Assembly (NCBI RefSeq): GCF_023278565.1
Contig: NC_064676.1
Location: forward strand, 7,750,001 to 7,814,000
Origin: Colletotrichum lupini
Lineage: Eukaryota > Ascomycota > Sordariomycetes > Glomerellales > Glomerellaceae
Direction: 5' to 3'
Length of the DNA: 64,000 nt
Shown: one piece after another, positions 1 through 9,224 of the stretch
How the letters are laid out: each line of letters opens with the position of its first letter
Numbering within the stretch: the stretch's first letter is position 1
Translations under genes and position numbers: made by a program
The notes under the pieces: generated by a model
What the model saw: the letters and a program-made list of their open reading frames with translations, nothing else
Database searches by the model: none
What the model was told of the DNA's origin: nothing

Positions 1-1400
1 ACTAATAATATTATTAAATTATTAGATAAGATTTTTAGTTAGAAAGAAAAAACTAAGCTTAAGTGCGCTAAGTTACTAACTAAACTAAAGTAGTAACTAT
101 CGGCCGACGAGCTACTTATTTTTAATAACGGGATTATCTTATTAAAAAGTATTAATATAGTGCTTAGATAGAAGAACTAAGGGAAGAAGTTTAAATAAGT
201 TAACCCCTCGGTATTAAATACTAAATAATAATTCGTTAAGTAGCGAGCTCGAGGTACTTATATCGTATTAATTTACTAACTAAAGATAGCTTTTAATACG
301 TCGTTTACTACTTAATACTAAGTAGATCCGTTATTTATTAATTACGTTACGCTAAACTATCGTATTAAATAGTAAATAAAATACTTAGACCGAGGGCTTA
401 TATTCGTATTATTAGATCTAACTATAGCTAAACTCTTTATTTTCGTAAATAGGTTATTCGCGAATAACGCTAATTATATTTTATAGCTAGGTTATGTTAT
501 TATCCTTATAAATAAAGAATAGACTAACGAGAGCTTTATAATTAATAGTAATATTATTTACTATAGCTTTATAAAGAGTAAAAAGATTACTTAGAGCGTA
601 CTAGTATTAGAGGTTTACGGAATAGTCGTAGGCATTAACGTTACCTATACTATCTTAACTACCCTAGACCTTATTATTAAATAACTTAACGTTCCGAAGA
701 TCCCTACTATAGTTTATATAGATTTATACTTACTATATAAATACCTCGTTAAGCTAAGTACTACGAAAAAAAAGCGCTTTATAATAGATATTATAGTACT
801 TAAGTAATTATACGAACGCTACGAGCTCTACGAGATTTATTAAATTAGTAGTAACGATAACCTAGCCGACGGGTTTATAAAGAGCATACTGAACAAGTCC
901 CTCGAACGATTCGTTAGTAAAGGAATTATTATAATTAAAATAGAAGGATAGGTAATACGTAATTAAAATAATAGTATATTATAAGCGGTAAGTCGTTTAG
1001 CGAACGTATACGCCTCTCGGGCTTTAGTTTAAAGAGAAACGCACGTATTCGGGGCGTAGTTAGACTAATAAAAAGCTCTTTTTTAACTATGCTAGATTCG
1101 ACGATTTTTAAGGAGTTTAGGTATATAGATTATATATATTAGAGGATTAGGAAGTAATTAAAAAGAGGGGATACTAAAATTTCTATATAAATAATTATAA
1201 TAGAAACTATACTAAAATTTTAGTATACGGCTTTAGGTACTTCTAAATAGGGGATTAACTATAGATTCTATTACTAGTTCTCGCTAGCGGGGGACCTAGC
1301 CCCTATTCTAGCCTTTTTTGCTATAAAAGTAAAAGACTGCTAATATTAAATTACGAGGTAAAAAAGGGGCCTTATTAAGTAGTTAGGTAGGGGTAGTAGG
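1..1400 (+). mobile_element. RIP-degraded Ty1/copia retrotransposon, 3' end (RNase H region)
   Basis: The stretch is extremely TpA-rich and almost devoid of CpA and TpG while CpG survives, which is the footprint of repeat-induced point mutation. Read in the frame of base 541, roughly 541-950 gives a copia-type RNase H region: residues resembling YYSFIKSKKIT, then SVLVLEVYGIVVGIN, then an IDLYLLYKYLVKLSTTKKKR block and an NLADGFIKS block near 855. Upstream, 448-530 reads like FANNANYIL-LGYVIIL. TAG and TAA codons sit where family members have CAG, CAA or TGG, as RIP predicts. The element enters from beyond the left edge and is certainly inactive. The family call rests on recognised motif order, not on a database search. 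The RIP signature fades near 1400. Confidence 0.8.
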
Positions 1401-1568
1401 TAGGTAGTCTGGGCCCGTGCAGACGGACCCTTCTACCTACCTATACCTACTGAGGGACCGCGGGCTCTGCCCACGATCTTCCCCTCCTACACACACGCAA
1501 TAGACCTATACTGACCTATTGACCTAGTCGTAACCAAAAGGTCTGACCTGCTTACGTGTATACTAACA
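1161..1568 (+). repeat. Probable polypurine tract and 3' LTR of the copia relic
   Basis: A purine run (AAAAGAGGGGA) at 1161-1171 follows the RNase H relic and is placed where a copia polypurine tract should be. The sequence after it starts TACTAAAAT, which could be a RIP-mutated TGTTAG/TGCTAA LTR start. A matching CTAACA occurs at 1563-1568, so an LTR of about 397 bp is possible. The right boundary is uncertain because the RIP signature stops near 1400. Confidence 0.4.
1397..1443. repeat. Strong inverted repeat / hairpin
   Basis: TAGGTAGGTAG at 1397-1407 is perfectly complementary to CTACCTACCTA at 1433-1443. Inside, GGG (1411-1413) pairs with CCC (1428-1430) and CCGT (1415-1418) pairs with ACGG (1423-1426), leaving a GCAG loop. 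It lies at the border between the RIP-affected relic and unaffected DNA. It may be part of the LTR or a separate element. Confidence 0.6.
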
Positions 1569-1868
1569 ATTTTCTTCTTTACTTTGAGAAACTTGGCTGG
1601 CTTCTTGTGTCTCAGTTTTTGCATATCCGTATGGCCGCTTGACTTTCGGTCAGATAATCACGCCATTGTACTCGGCTTACCTGATCATGCTGACATTGCA
1701 CAACCTGTCGAAGGATGGCTGCGCTAAAGTGCGCCCTTCCAAAGTCCCAAAGTGACCTCGAATTACTAATATCAGCTTAATGAAGTGAAATTGTCGTTCT
1801 AAAAGCGACTGGGATTCAAAGACTTCATAATTCAAGGTTCCTGCCAAGCAAAGCTTGTTTCTTCGACC
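1444..1868. other. Promoter-side intergenic region of the HAD gene
   Basis: This stretch has normal base composition and lies between the transposon relic and the HAD hydrolase gene. It should hold the promoter and 5' UTR. No convincing TATA box or small gene was seen; short reading frames such as the one on the minus strand at 1677-1889 have no recognisable content. Confidence 0.4.
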
Positions 1869-2636
1869 ATGGCTTCCCACTACCCCCAAGGGTACCTAAA
1901 CCAATTCCTACCAACCATCATGTCTCAGCAACCTACAAAGGTCAAGGCAGTCTTCTTCGACTTCATGGGAACTTGCCTCAACTGGCATGCCAGTGTAGTC
2001 GAAGCCTTACCCGCCACCATTCCAAAGGAAGAGGCGTCAAAGTTCGCGCTCGAATGGCGCAGACAATACTTTATCGAGATTGCAAACCGGCATGCGCAGG
2101 GTCTCGAGCCTGAGGATATTGACATTACGTTCGCGCGGGTCCTCGACAACCTGTTGGACCAGTCTCCTGTGTACGCCAGCCACTTCAACCCCGAGATCAA
2201 GATCGAGTTGATCAAAGCATGGCACTCGCAGCCAGCTTGGCCGGAAGTCTCAAAGGCAATCGAGAGCCTGCGCAACGACCTCGGCCTTGAAGTGTTTGTG
2301 CATGCCAACGGCACGACTCGCTTGCAGCTTGACCTCGTCCGTTTTTCAGGGCTGAGCTTCAACATGCTGTTTTCTAGTCAGCTTCTGGGTGTCTACAAGC
2401 CTAGCCCCATTGCGTATGAAAAGGCCTTGCAACTTGTCAAGCTCAAGCCTGAGGAAGTGGTGTTGGTTGCAGCGCACGCATATGATTTGCGAGGGGCGCA
2501 GAAGGTCGGGTTGAGGACCATCTATGTTCATCGATGGACTGATGATGTCGATGAGGATATGAAAAAAGTTCGGTCCGAGTTTGATGTATTCTTGGAAGAC
2601 ATGACGGACTTGCCCAAGGCCGTCGGTAACTTATGA
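1869..2636 (+). CDS. HAD-superfamily hydrolase, haloacid-dehalogenase type
   Basis: A single-exon gene of 255 residues. HAD hydrolases use an aspartate nucleophile to cleave C-halogen or phosphate bonds. Motif I is VFFDFMGT with the nucleophile at Asp31; the residue two places on is Met33 rather than Asp. L-2-haloacid-dehalogenase-type members also lack Asp there, whereas HAD phosphatases have DxD. Motif II is around VHANGTTRLQ, the motif III lysine lies in YKPSPIAYEKAL, and motif IV is AAHAYDLRGA, all in family order. A second in-frame ATG at 1920 (MSQQPTKV) gives a 238-residue protein closer to the usual family length; the ATG at 1869 has the better start context (ACCATGG). The substrate is unknown. 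The 3' end converges with the NmrA-like gene 173 bp away. Confidence 0.85.
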   Translation: MASHYPQGYLNQFLPTIMSQQPTKVKAVFFDFMGTCLNWHASVVEALPATIPKEEASKFALEWRRQYFIEIANRHAQGLEPEDIDITFARVLDNLLDQSPVYASHFNPEIKIELIKAWHSQPAWPEVSKAIESLRNDLGLEVFVHANGTTRLQLDLVRFSGLSFNMLFSSQLLGVYKPSPIAYEKALQLVKLKPEEVVLVAAHAYDLRGAQKVGLRTIYVHRWTDDVDEDMKKVRSEFDVFLEDMTDLPKAVGNL

Positions 2637-2809
2637 TTCATAAGTCGGGCATGCCCCAATACCTTCACCTAGATTATTTCTAACATCATTCAATGAACTC
2701 ACTCTATGTCTCTCAGCAAGAACGATGCTCAGTTCAGGTAAGAAAATATGAATCTAATTAGTGCAGCTGAGACAGTTCTATCGGCCTTCACTGATACAGG
2801 TGGTGTTCC

Positions 2810-3730
2810 TCAAACTGCCGGATTGGCGACAACATCCGCAATAACAGTGTCCAAATCCTCATCCTCCAGCCCCAAAGTCTTCATGGCAAAGTCATCGCGC
2901 TTCGTCCAGTTTGCATCCAATTGCCCGACAGCAAAGACAAGGTCCTCAATCGCCTCAGCGTCACCCGCATCGGCCTTGACCTTGTGTTCCGCGATGAAGC
3001 TCTCAGATTCGACCTTGTTGACAGTCCACTTGGCCCCCGTCGCCTTCTCCAAACTCTGAAGCAGCTCGTTCTGCGTGATGCAAAAGCTCTGAATGAAAAG
3101 GGTCTTATTCTTCGTCACCTCGGTAACGCCCAAGTTGAGAATACGCACAACAGCCTCGCCGACCCTCGGCAGCGTTGCGACAGAGGCCTTGATATCGCCG
3201 CCGTCAATGACGTCGATCTTCTTGGTGTCCAGGTACGCGTGCAAGAAACCCTCCTTGACACCCCAGTCGAAAAAGTGTCCGCAGACAATACCCGTCCACG
3301 CGAAATCCGGGTTCTTGTCCGCCAGTTCCTGCGCCTTTTGGCGCACGGCGCGCTTCCAGCGGTACAACGGGATGAGCTCCCTCGCGCGGGGGTTATCGGC
3401 GTCGATGCTGCCGAAGTCGGCGGGCATAAAGTGCTTCACGCCCGCCGCGAACGCTGCCTCGGCGATGCGCAGGTGCTGGTCTAGATCCCGCAGGCGGAAG
3501 CTGACGATGACGACTTCTTGGCCGGTAAATGCCTTTTTGAGACCCTCGTAGGAGAGGTCGTTGTCGACTTCAATGACTTGCACTTGGTCTGCGGGGTACG
3601 CGATGGTGCTCTTGGAGCCGGCGCGCTTCAGGGCGCTGAGCTTGAAGGATTTGGCGGCCACCAGGGAGTCTAGGATTTTGGCGCCTAGCGTGCCATTGGC
3701 GCCGACGAGGAGAACAGATTTCGGTGCCAT
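2810..3730 (-). CDS. NmrA-like / isoflavone-reductase-family NAD(P)-binding protein
   Basis: A single-exon gene of 306 residues. The N-terminus reads SVLLVGANGTLGAKILDSL, a Rossmann dinucleotide-binding loop of the GxxGxxG type at residues 9-15. It continues with the NmrA/isoflavone-reductase pattern: a GQEVVIVSF stretch after the second half of the nucleotide fold, then a region reading GVKHFMPADFGSIDADN, typical of phenylpropanoid-reductase-like (CipA/PCBER-type) fungal proteins. Members are cytosolic reductases or redox sensors; the substrate cannot be told from sequence. The gene converges on the HAD gene and is divergent from the SDR gene, about 790 bp away. Confidence 0.85.
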   Translation of the reverse strand: MAPKSVLLVGANGTLGAKILDSLVAAKSFKLSALKRAGSKSTIAYPADQVQVIEVDNDLSYEGLKKAFTGQEVVIVSFRLRDLDQHLRIAEAAFAAGVKHFMPADFGSIDADNPRARELIPLYRWKRAVRQKAQELADKNPDFAWTGIVCGHFFDWGVKEGFLHAYLDTKKIDVIDGGDIKASVATLPRVGEAVVRILNLGVTEVTKNKTLFIQSFCITQNELLQSLEKATGAKWTVNKVESESFIAEHKVKADAGDAEAIEDLVFAVGQLDANWTKRDDFAMKTLGLEDEDLDTVIADVVANPAV

Positions 3731-4516
3731 GTTTGAAGGTATGTTGTGTTTGTTATTCCCGTCGTTGAACTTGAGGGAAAAATGGCCGCTTCTTTGTTTG
3801 TTTCGTCAATGATACTCTGACTTCTGATCAGATATGCCGTACTCGAACCCAAGATGGACAGCTTGGGGGGACATTAGGCGACTTCAGCACTGACTCACGT
3901 CATTCAACAGCTTTCGGGATAGCTTACCGAGTTCCTTCAGTCTGCCGTCGGGGTGGGGTCCGTAAGGGGCCGGTCTAGGCGGGACATTGAGCAGAACATC
4001 CGCTGGTGTTTTCCTAACAGAGAAGGTTATCGCGGTTCTTAGCGTTCGCAGCCAAGTTCTGTTAGTGCTCGAGCTACTCAACCTCATCTCCTGCAAGACC
4101 CCTCATCGAGGACCCCAACGGGGTTAAAGATGTCCAAATCGGGACCCTTCCGGCTCCGGGCAACGTAAGATCCACTCACGCCGGGCCGGAGGACGCAGTT
4201 AAAGATCATTGACGTTGAGATCTATATCGTCGCGACTTCGCGTTTATATGTTCTTTTCTAAAAGAGCCCAAGGGAGTTTTGGCGCCCTTTTCCACATGAT
4301 TTCCCCGCAATCTAACCATGTGTCGTATAAAACTCTCCGTCAAGCCTAACTCCGGACGCGTTGGCTAGGGCTCAAGCTGTCTCAGGCCAGAAACATGCTG
4401 CTATGCGGAGGCAATAAAAGGGCTGGAAGTCTACTGATTCTCGGATATCACCTTATTGTTCTACATACAGTCCCATTCTACCAATAAACCAAGTCGTCTC
4501 AAGTACATAACCAGCC
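3731..4516. promoter_or_regulatory. Divergent intergenic region between NmrA-like and SDR genes
   Basis: A shared 786-bp promoter region. A TATAAA sits at 4326-4331, about 190 bp before the SDR start, and a second A/T-rich element (AATAAAAGG) lies near 4412. The 70-codon frame at 3884-4096 on the minus strand has no recognisable content and was not annotated. Confidence 0.45.
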
Positions 4517-5395
4517 ATGTCTTCCAAGCGTATCATCCTCATCACCGGAGCCAACACCGGTATTGGCTATGAAACAGTCAAGATCCTGCTGCAATCCGAC
4601 AGGGCATACCACATCATTATTGGATCAAGGTCTCTTGAAAAAGGCGAATCTGCCCTTGCCGAACTTAAAAAGGAGGTGCCGTCCACCGCAAGCTCTTTGG
4701 AGGTCATTCAAGTGGATGTGGCCGATGATGATTCAATCATTGGCGCTTTCAAGAGTGTCAAAGAAAAGCATGGGCTGCTCGATGTCTTGATTAACAACGC
4801 CGGTACGTCTTCATCCCAGGCATAATCACGACCCAAGAATGAGTCTAACGGATAACTTGTAGGCGCCTCCCATGATTTCGGGCCTCACAATTACAACCCC
4901 GAGGACATCAAAGCAATTCGCCAGAACTTGAACAAGTCTTACGACGTCAACACATCCGGAACACACGTCATGACCCACGCCTTTGCCCCTCTTCTCATCA
5001 AATCCTCCGACCCTCGTCTTCTCTTCATCACCAGCGGACTCTCCACTCTCAATGGCATCGAAAGCGCCGGCCTGCTCCCATTCCAGCCCGGGACCATCAC
5101 GGCTGCCGGCTGGCCCAAGCCTTATACCCCTCAAGCCGGGTACCGGTCTAGTAAGACCGCGCTGAACATGGTCATGCAGAACTGGCACTGGCTTCTCAAG
5201 GCAGACGGGGTAAAAGTGTGGTGCATCTCCCCCGGTTTCCTGGCTACGGGGTTGGGAGGAAATCCGGATGCGCTGAAGAAGATGGGTGCGGGTGCGCCAA
5301 GCCAGGGAGCCAGGCTGATTCAACAGGTTGTTGAGGGTGAGCGAGATGCTGATGTTGGCAAGGTTGTCAACAAGGACGGTATCCAACCTTGGTAG
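4517..5395 (+). CDS. Short-chain dehydrogenase/reductase (classical SDR)
   Basis: Two exons, 4517-4802 and 4863-5395, encode 272 residues. The 60-nt intron (4803-4862) has a GTACGT donor and a TAG acceptor, and it splits the glycine codon of the NNAG motif, restoring NNAGASHDFG on splicing. SDR hallmarks are all present: the cofactor loop TGANTGIG at residues 10-17, NNAG, the catalytic serine in FITSGLS, and YRSSK as the catalytic YxxxK. The protein should be a soluble NAD(P)-dependent oxidoreductase. Closely spaced 3' ends put it tail to tail with the F-box gene (193 bp). The substrate is unknown. Confidence 0.9.
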
Positions 5396-5588
5396 CTGGA
5401 CAAATTGGCTGATAAACGAGACTCGGGTTCTGAAAGTCATAATATACAAGCAAGGCTTCTTTAAAGAGAACTCTAGGAACGTTTTGACCTGAAAATCAAT
5501 ACGCGGGCTAAAGATCGGCATCAATGTTATTTCTATCACTTGCCCTTGACCTCGTACCAAGCAAGTCATCCACAGTCTGCCCCACCCG

Positions 5589-7402
5589 CTACAGCGGTCG
5601 CGGCGGCTCGAAGTAGTCGCTGTCCATTGCTTCAGCGATCCAATGGTTATCTTCCCGAGTCTCTTTGCGGAAGAATGCTCCAACGACGGCATCCTCTGCG
5701 TCTTCAAGATATTCGCATTCTGCTGTGCCCGCTGACGGTCGCCATATCTTGATGCCATGGCCGTGCAGTCTCATGTAGGTCAAGTGCTTACACTTTGCGG
5801 CGACGATCTCTGGCTTGAGGTATTCCACTTTCTTTACTCTTTGAAGGGGGTCTCCCCCGTGCCCTCTGTTGGTTTTGAATTTGGGATACTCTATGGAAAG
5901 CTTTTCCAAGCCCTTCATGTTCGCAAGAATGTCAATCAGGCCGTAGGGTGCCACCGTGGTGTCGATGGTGAAGCCGATGGAGGTGATCCAGTGGCAGGAC
6001 TCTAGGACTTTGAACATGTCCCAGTTATCAGGTGCATCCTTGCCGTTTTCAATCCAGGTCTGTGGTATGATGAGCTCTTTAGCTCTCAGGACCATCTCAT
6101 TGTCGAGCATGTCGGGGATGCCTTCCTCGTAGTTTGGGTCGAAGATGAATGTTTGAGGGTCCACGCGAAGACTGAGTTGGCTTGCGTATTCTTCGTCTAG
6201 CTCTTCAAAGCAATGACCTATGCCTGCTTCCCATGCCCCGATGGTGAGTTGACGGAGGTTCGGCATTGTGCTCGGGTCAATGGCGTAGAATGCGAGCTCC
6301 GGGGCATCCGGTGGGCTATGCCCTCGCATGACGGCACTCTGATTGAAGAGTCGGAATTCTTGTAAATGGTTCAAGTCGGTCAGTTTGTCGAGATAATCAA
6401 ACCCGCCGTCCTCGTCTTCGCAAAGAAGGACGGGATAGTACAGTTTGAGAGATTTGAGGCGGAGGGGAGGGTGACCAAGATCTCCATAGCGATTTCCCAG
6501 ATTCATGAGAAAGTCGTAAAGCTCATCACGATCGTCTGAATCAGCAAAGCTATCCGCCGTCGGTCGAGAAAGAGACAGGCTCAGATCAGTGAGCTTCGGG
6601 GAGGAACCCAAGATACAGGCTATGGTTTCTATCCACTTTGGGATAGGCCCCTGCAGCCCAGTTAGGTGAAGTCCGGTCAGGCCGGAGAAGACACTGAAGT
6701 CGGCAATGCTGTATTTCAAGTCATCGGGAACAGGCATGATGGGCTCCGGGTCTCGCCAAGAGTCATCGTCGCGACAGTATCTGTCAGCACCGGGCTCATG
6801 TGGGTGGGCTTCCAAATCGAAGGAGATGTCTTCCAAGTTGGGGCAGCAGTGGTTTAGAGCCTTTAAGGTTGCGGAGGAGAGGAAGAATTCTCCGTCTTCC
6901 AAGCTTGAAACGGCCGTTAGCGTGCAATCCTACAGAGTTGAGGGTAGTGCCTTGAGTGCTAAAGGTGTGACGAACACAAATCTCTTGACATTTGGGGTGT
7001 TTGCCAGCAGTCGTCTGAGCTGGGAGTTGCAATTTCGAACATGATCGTCGAGTTCGATCTCACGGCTGTTCCATTCGAAGCCCTTAGGTCGGAAGTGGAT
7101 GACTTTTATGTGGCGGGTTTCTGGAGATTCCTTGACAAGCCATTTCTGTGGAGGGTCGTCCTTGACAAAGTGATTGTAGCCCAGATAGACCTCGGCGTAC
7201 AGGAACTCACTGAAAGCATCTCGGAATGCCTTGTTGACGCGACACAAAGCCCTCAGTGTCTTTTTGTTGGTCGCCTATTGTTATTAAAGGGTACTGGTAG
7301 TTAGACCACATCCGAAAGAGGTTCTCCATGTTTAGGTTCGAAATGTTGACTTGCAAGGTATTGTCCGATGATACGCAACAACTCTGGCGCGAGCAACACC
7401 AT
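5589..7402 (-). pseudogene. F-box protein gene with one in-frame stop codon
   Basis: Exon 1 is 7402-7355 and encodes MVLLAPELLRIIGQYL, the start of an F-box. Exon 2 runs 7274-5589 and continues ATNKKTLRALCRVNKAFRDAF, completing the F-box. The 80-nt intron (7354-7275) needs a GC donor (GCAAGT) to keep the frame; it has a CTAAC branch point and a TAG acceptor. At 6932-6930 a TAG (codon 131) breaks a frame that is otherwise open for 577 codons; the downstream part has leucine-rich, LRR-like segments (TGLHLTGLQG, LTDLSLSLS). F-box proteins select substrates for SCF ubiquitin ligases. Explanations are a nonsense mutation, a sequencing error, or an unusually short intron around the stop (gaps of 30 or 39 nt would keep frame, both below normal size). 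Without readthrough only about 130 residues are made. Confidence 0.7.
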
Positions 7403-8076
7403 ACTGGCCAGTTTCACGTGCTTATGAGTTCGCTTTCGTAAATGAAAAGACGTCCGAACTGTTTTCAGTCGTAAAATGAAGGAAGTTATCGGAGTTATTC
7501 GCAGATGATGTTGAGGGAGGAGGATCGTCGCGTCTGGATGGCATGGCTTGCAAAGTACACCACATGTCCAGGTTACGTAAGGTGAGGTCGTGTTTGTGGG
7601 TTTTATTGTGTAAACTCAAAAGGCGACTGGGAGATTGCTTTTCGACAATCACTTCTAAAAAAAGAAAGGCAATTCAGCATATCACTTTACCAGCTGGAAT
7701 ACTCGGTTGATGTGTTTACAACCCCTTTTTCGGTGACTCTCCATGTCGAAGATACATGACAAGGTATCTTCAGTCTGATGACGGGAGTTTCTAAGGCAGG
7801 CATGAAGAAAAAAGGTACCTGCCTCAAGGTTGTGGTCGGCAAGAAGCACCCGTGAAGCACAGCGAGGCAGGTGTATTTTTAGCGGAGGAAGGCACGTAAA
7901 GGCAGGCAATTAACTACTTAGGTACCTAATGGACAACCTCCCGCCAGTCCGCCAACCACCAGCCAACGTATCTGCAAATTCACCACACCCAACACCATTC
8001 GTTTACAATACGGAATACACGACTCGTGGTCAACATCAATTTGAACGGTATTATTGCCAACGTATCTATCCGTACA
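7403..8076. promoter_or_regulatory. Divergent intergenic region, F-box and carboxylesterase genes
   Basis: A 674-bp region with small unrecognisable reading frames. A perfect 12-bp palindrome TTAGGTACCTAA lies at 7918-7929, about 150 bp before the esterase start; related palindromes occur elsewhere in the window. Confidence 0.4.
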
Positions 8077-8934
8077 ATGACATTTCTCACGGACATTTTC
8101 CACCTTGAACCTGCCCCGGGCCACGAGCACACGCACACCGTCATCCTCCTCCATGGCAGAGGCAGTGACGGCAAAGAATTTGGAGATGGGTTCTTTGAAC
8201 GCGAAGTCTCGGAACACCTGGCACGAATCCTGGACAATGGCCCTGAACAGCCCAACAACCCCCTGGACGACACACCAGCGCCACCACCCCCTCGAACCCT
8301 CCAAGCCCTGTACCCAACCTTCAAATGGGTCTTCCCCAGCGCACCGTCGATCCCATCCAAACGTTACAAAACGGACATGACCCAATGGTTTGATATGTGG
8401 TCTACAGAGAACCCAAACGAGCAAGAAGAATTGCAAGAACCGAGCCTGTCTGAAAGCATCGACTTCATCAACCGCCTCATCGACCGGGAATCCCACGTGG
8501 TGTCACCCGACAAGATCTTCCTGGGCGGCATCAGCCAGGGATTCGCGACAGCTGTCGCGGCCTATTTGACACGCTGTAAAGCCTTGGGCGGCCTTATTGG
8601 CTACGCTAGCTGGGCCTACCCAGGCCTTTCGCCCTACCAAGCCCCAACCGGTCCTGTCGCCAGCGATGATGGCAAGTGGAAGATAAAGTGTGGTGATGTG
8701 AACTACCAGATGGCACGCACGCCAATTTTCCTTTCCCACGCTCGCGACGACCCGACGGTTCCTGTGAAGAACGGAAGAGCCCTATGCAAGGCCCTACACA
8801 ACATTGGCTTGAAAGAAGTCCAATGGCACGAACACGAATATGGTGGCCACTGGATCACCGAGCCTGATAGCATAGATCAGCTCGTCTACTTTATTCATCG
8901 CAATATCGGCCTCCTGGAAGATGACTCAAGTTGA
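8077..8934 (+). CDS. Phospholipase/carboxylesterase family protein (acyl-protein-thioesterase-like)
   Basis: A single-exon gene of 285 residues starting at the ATG of MTFLTDIFHLEPAPG. An upstream extension to 8026 would begin with GTG and is not used. The alpha/beta-hydrolase fold is shown by VILLHGRGSDGKEF (oxyanion-hole strand), the nucleophile elbow GGISQG with Ser153, the acid in HARDDPTVP (Asp224 or Asp225) and the histidine in GGHWITEPD (His258). This arrangement fits the PF02230 phospholipase/carboxylesterase family, whose members hydrolyse acyl esters or thioesters of lipids and lipidated proteins. No signal peptide is visible, so it is probably cytosolic. A proline-rich insert (TPAPPPPRT) near residues 65-75 is unusual for the family. 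Confidence 0.88.
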   Translation: MTFLTDIFHLEPAPGHEHTHTVILLHGRGSDGKEFGDGFFEREVSEHLARILDNGPEQPNNPLDDTPAPPPPRTLQALYPTFKWVFPSAPSIPSKRYKTDMTQWFDMWSTENPNEQEELQEPSLSESIDFINRLIDRESHVVSPDKIFLGGISQGFATAVAAYLTRCKALGGLIGYASWAYPGLSPYQAPTGPVASDDGKWKIKCGDVNYQMARTPIFLSHARDDPTVPVKNGRALCKALHNIGLKEVQWHEHEYGGHWITEPDSIDQLVYFIHRNIGLLEDDSS

Positions 8935-9224
8935 AGGGTGGGCTGGTCAAGGGAGATGATGTTGTAGAGGGACGGAGAGGAGAAAAGTCTTGGTTTGGAA
9001 ATCAGCGAACAGCGACATGCTCCAGGCCTTTATGAGCCGGAATCAGTGCACACTTTGAAGCAGGAAGCGTATCAAATGTTATATTATAGGTAATTCGTAA
9101 TCGACAACTTGTAGCAAAACGGGCAGAACGTACGGAACAAGGGTATTGAAAGGAGATGTCTATGGGAAGCCAAGCAGAAACATGGTGAGAAGCGAAACAA
9201 AACAACAGCCCAAGGTAGTGGTGA

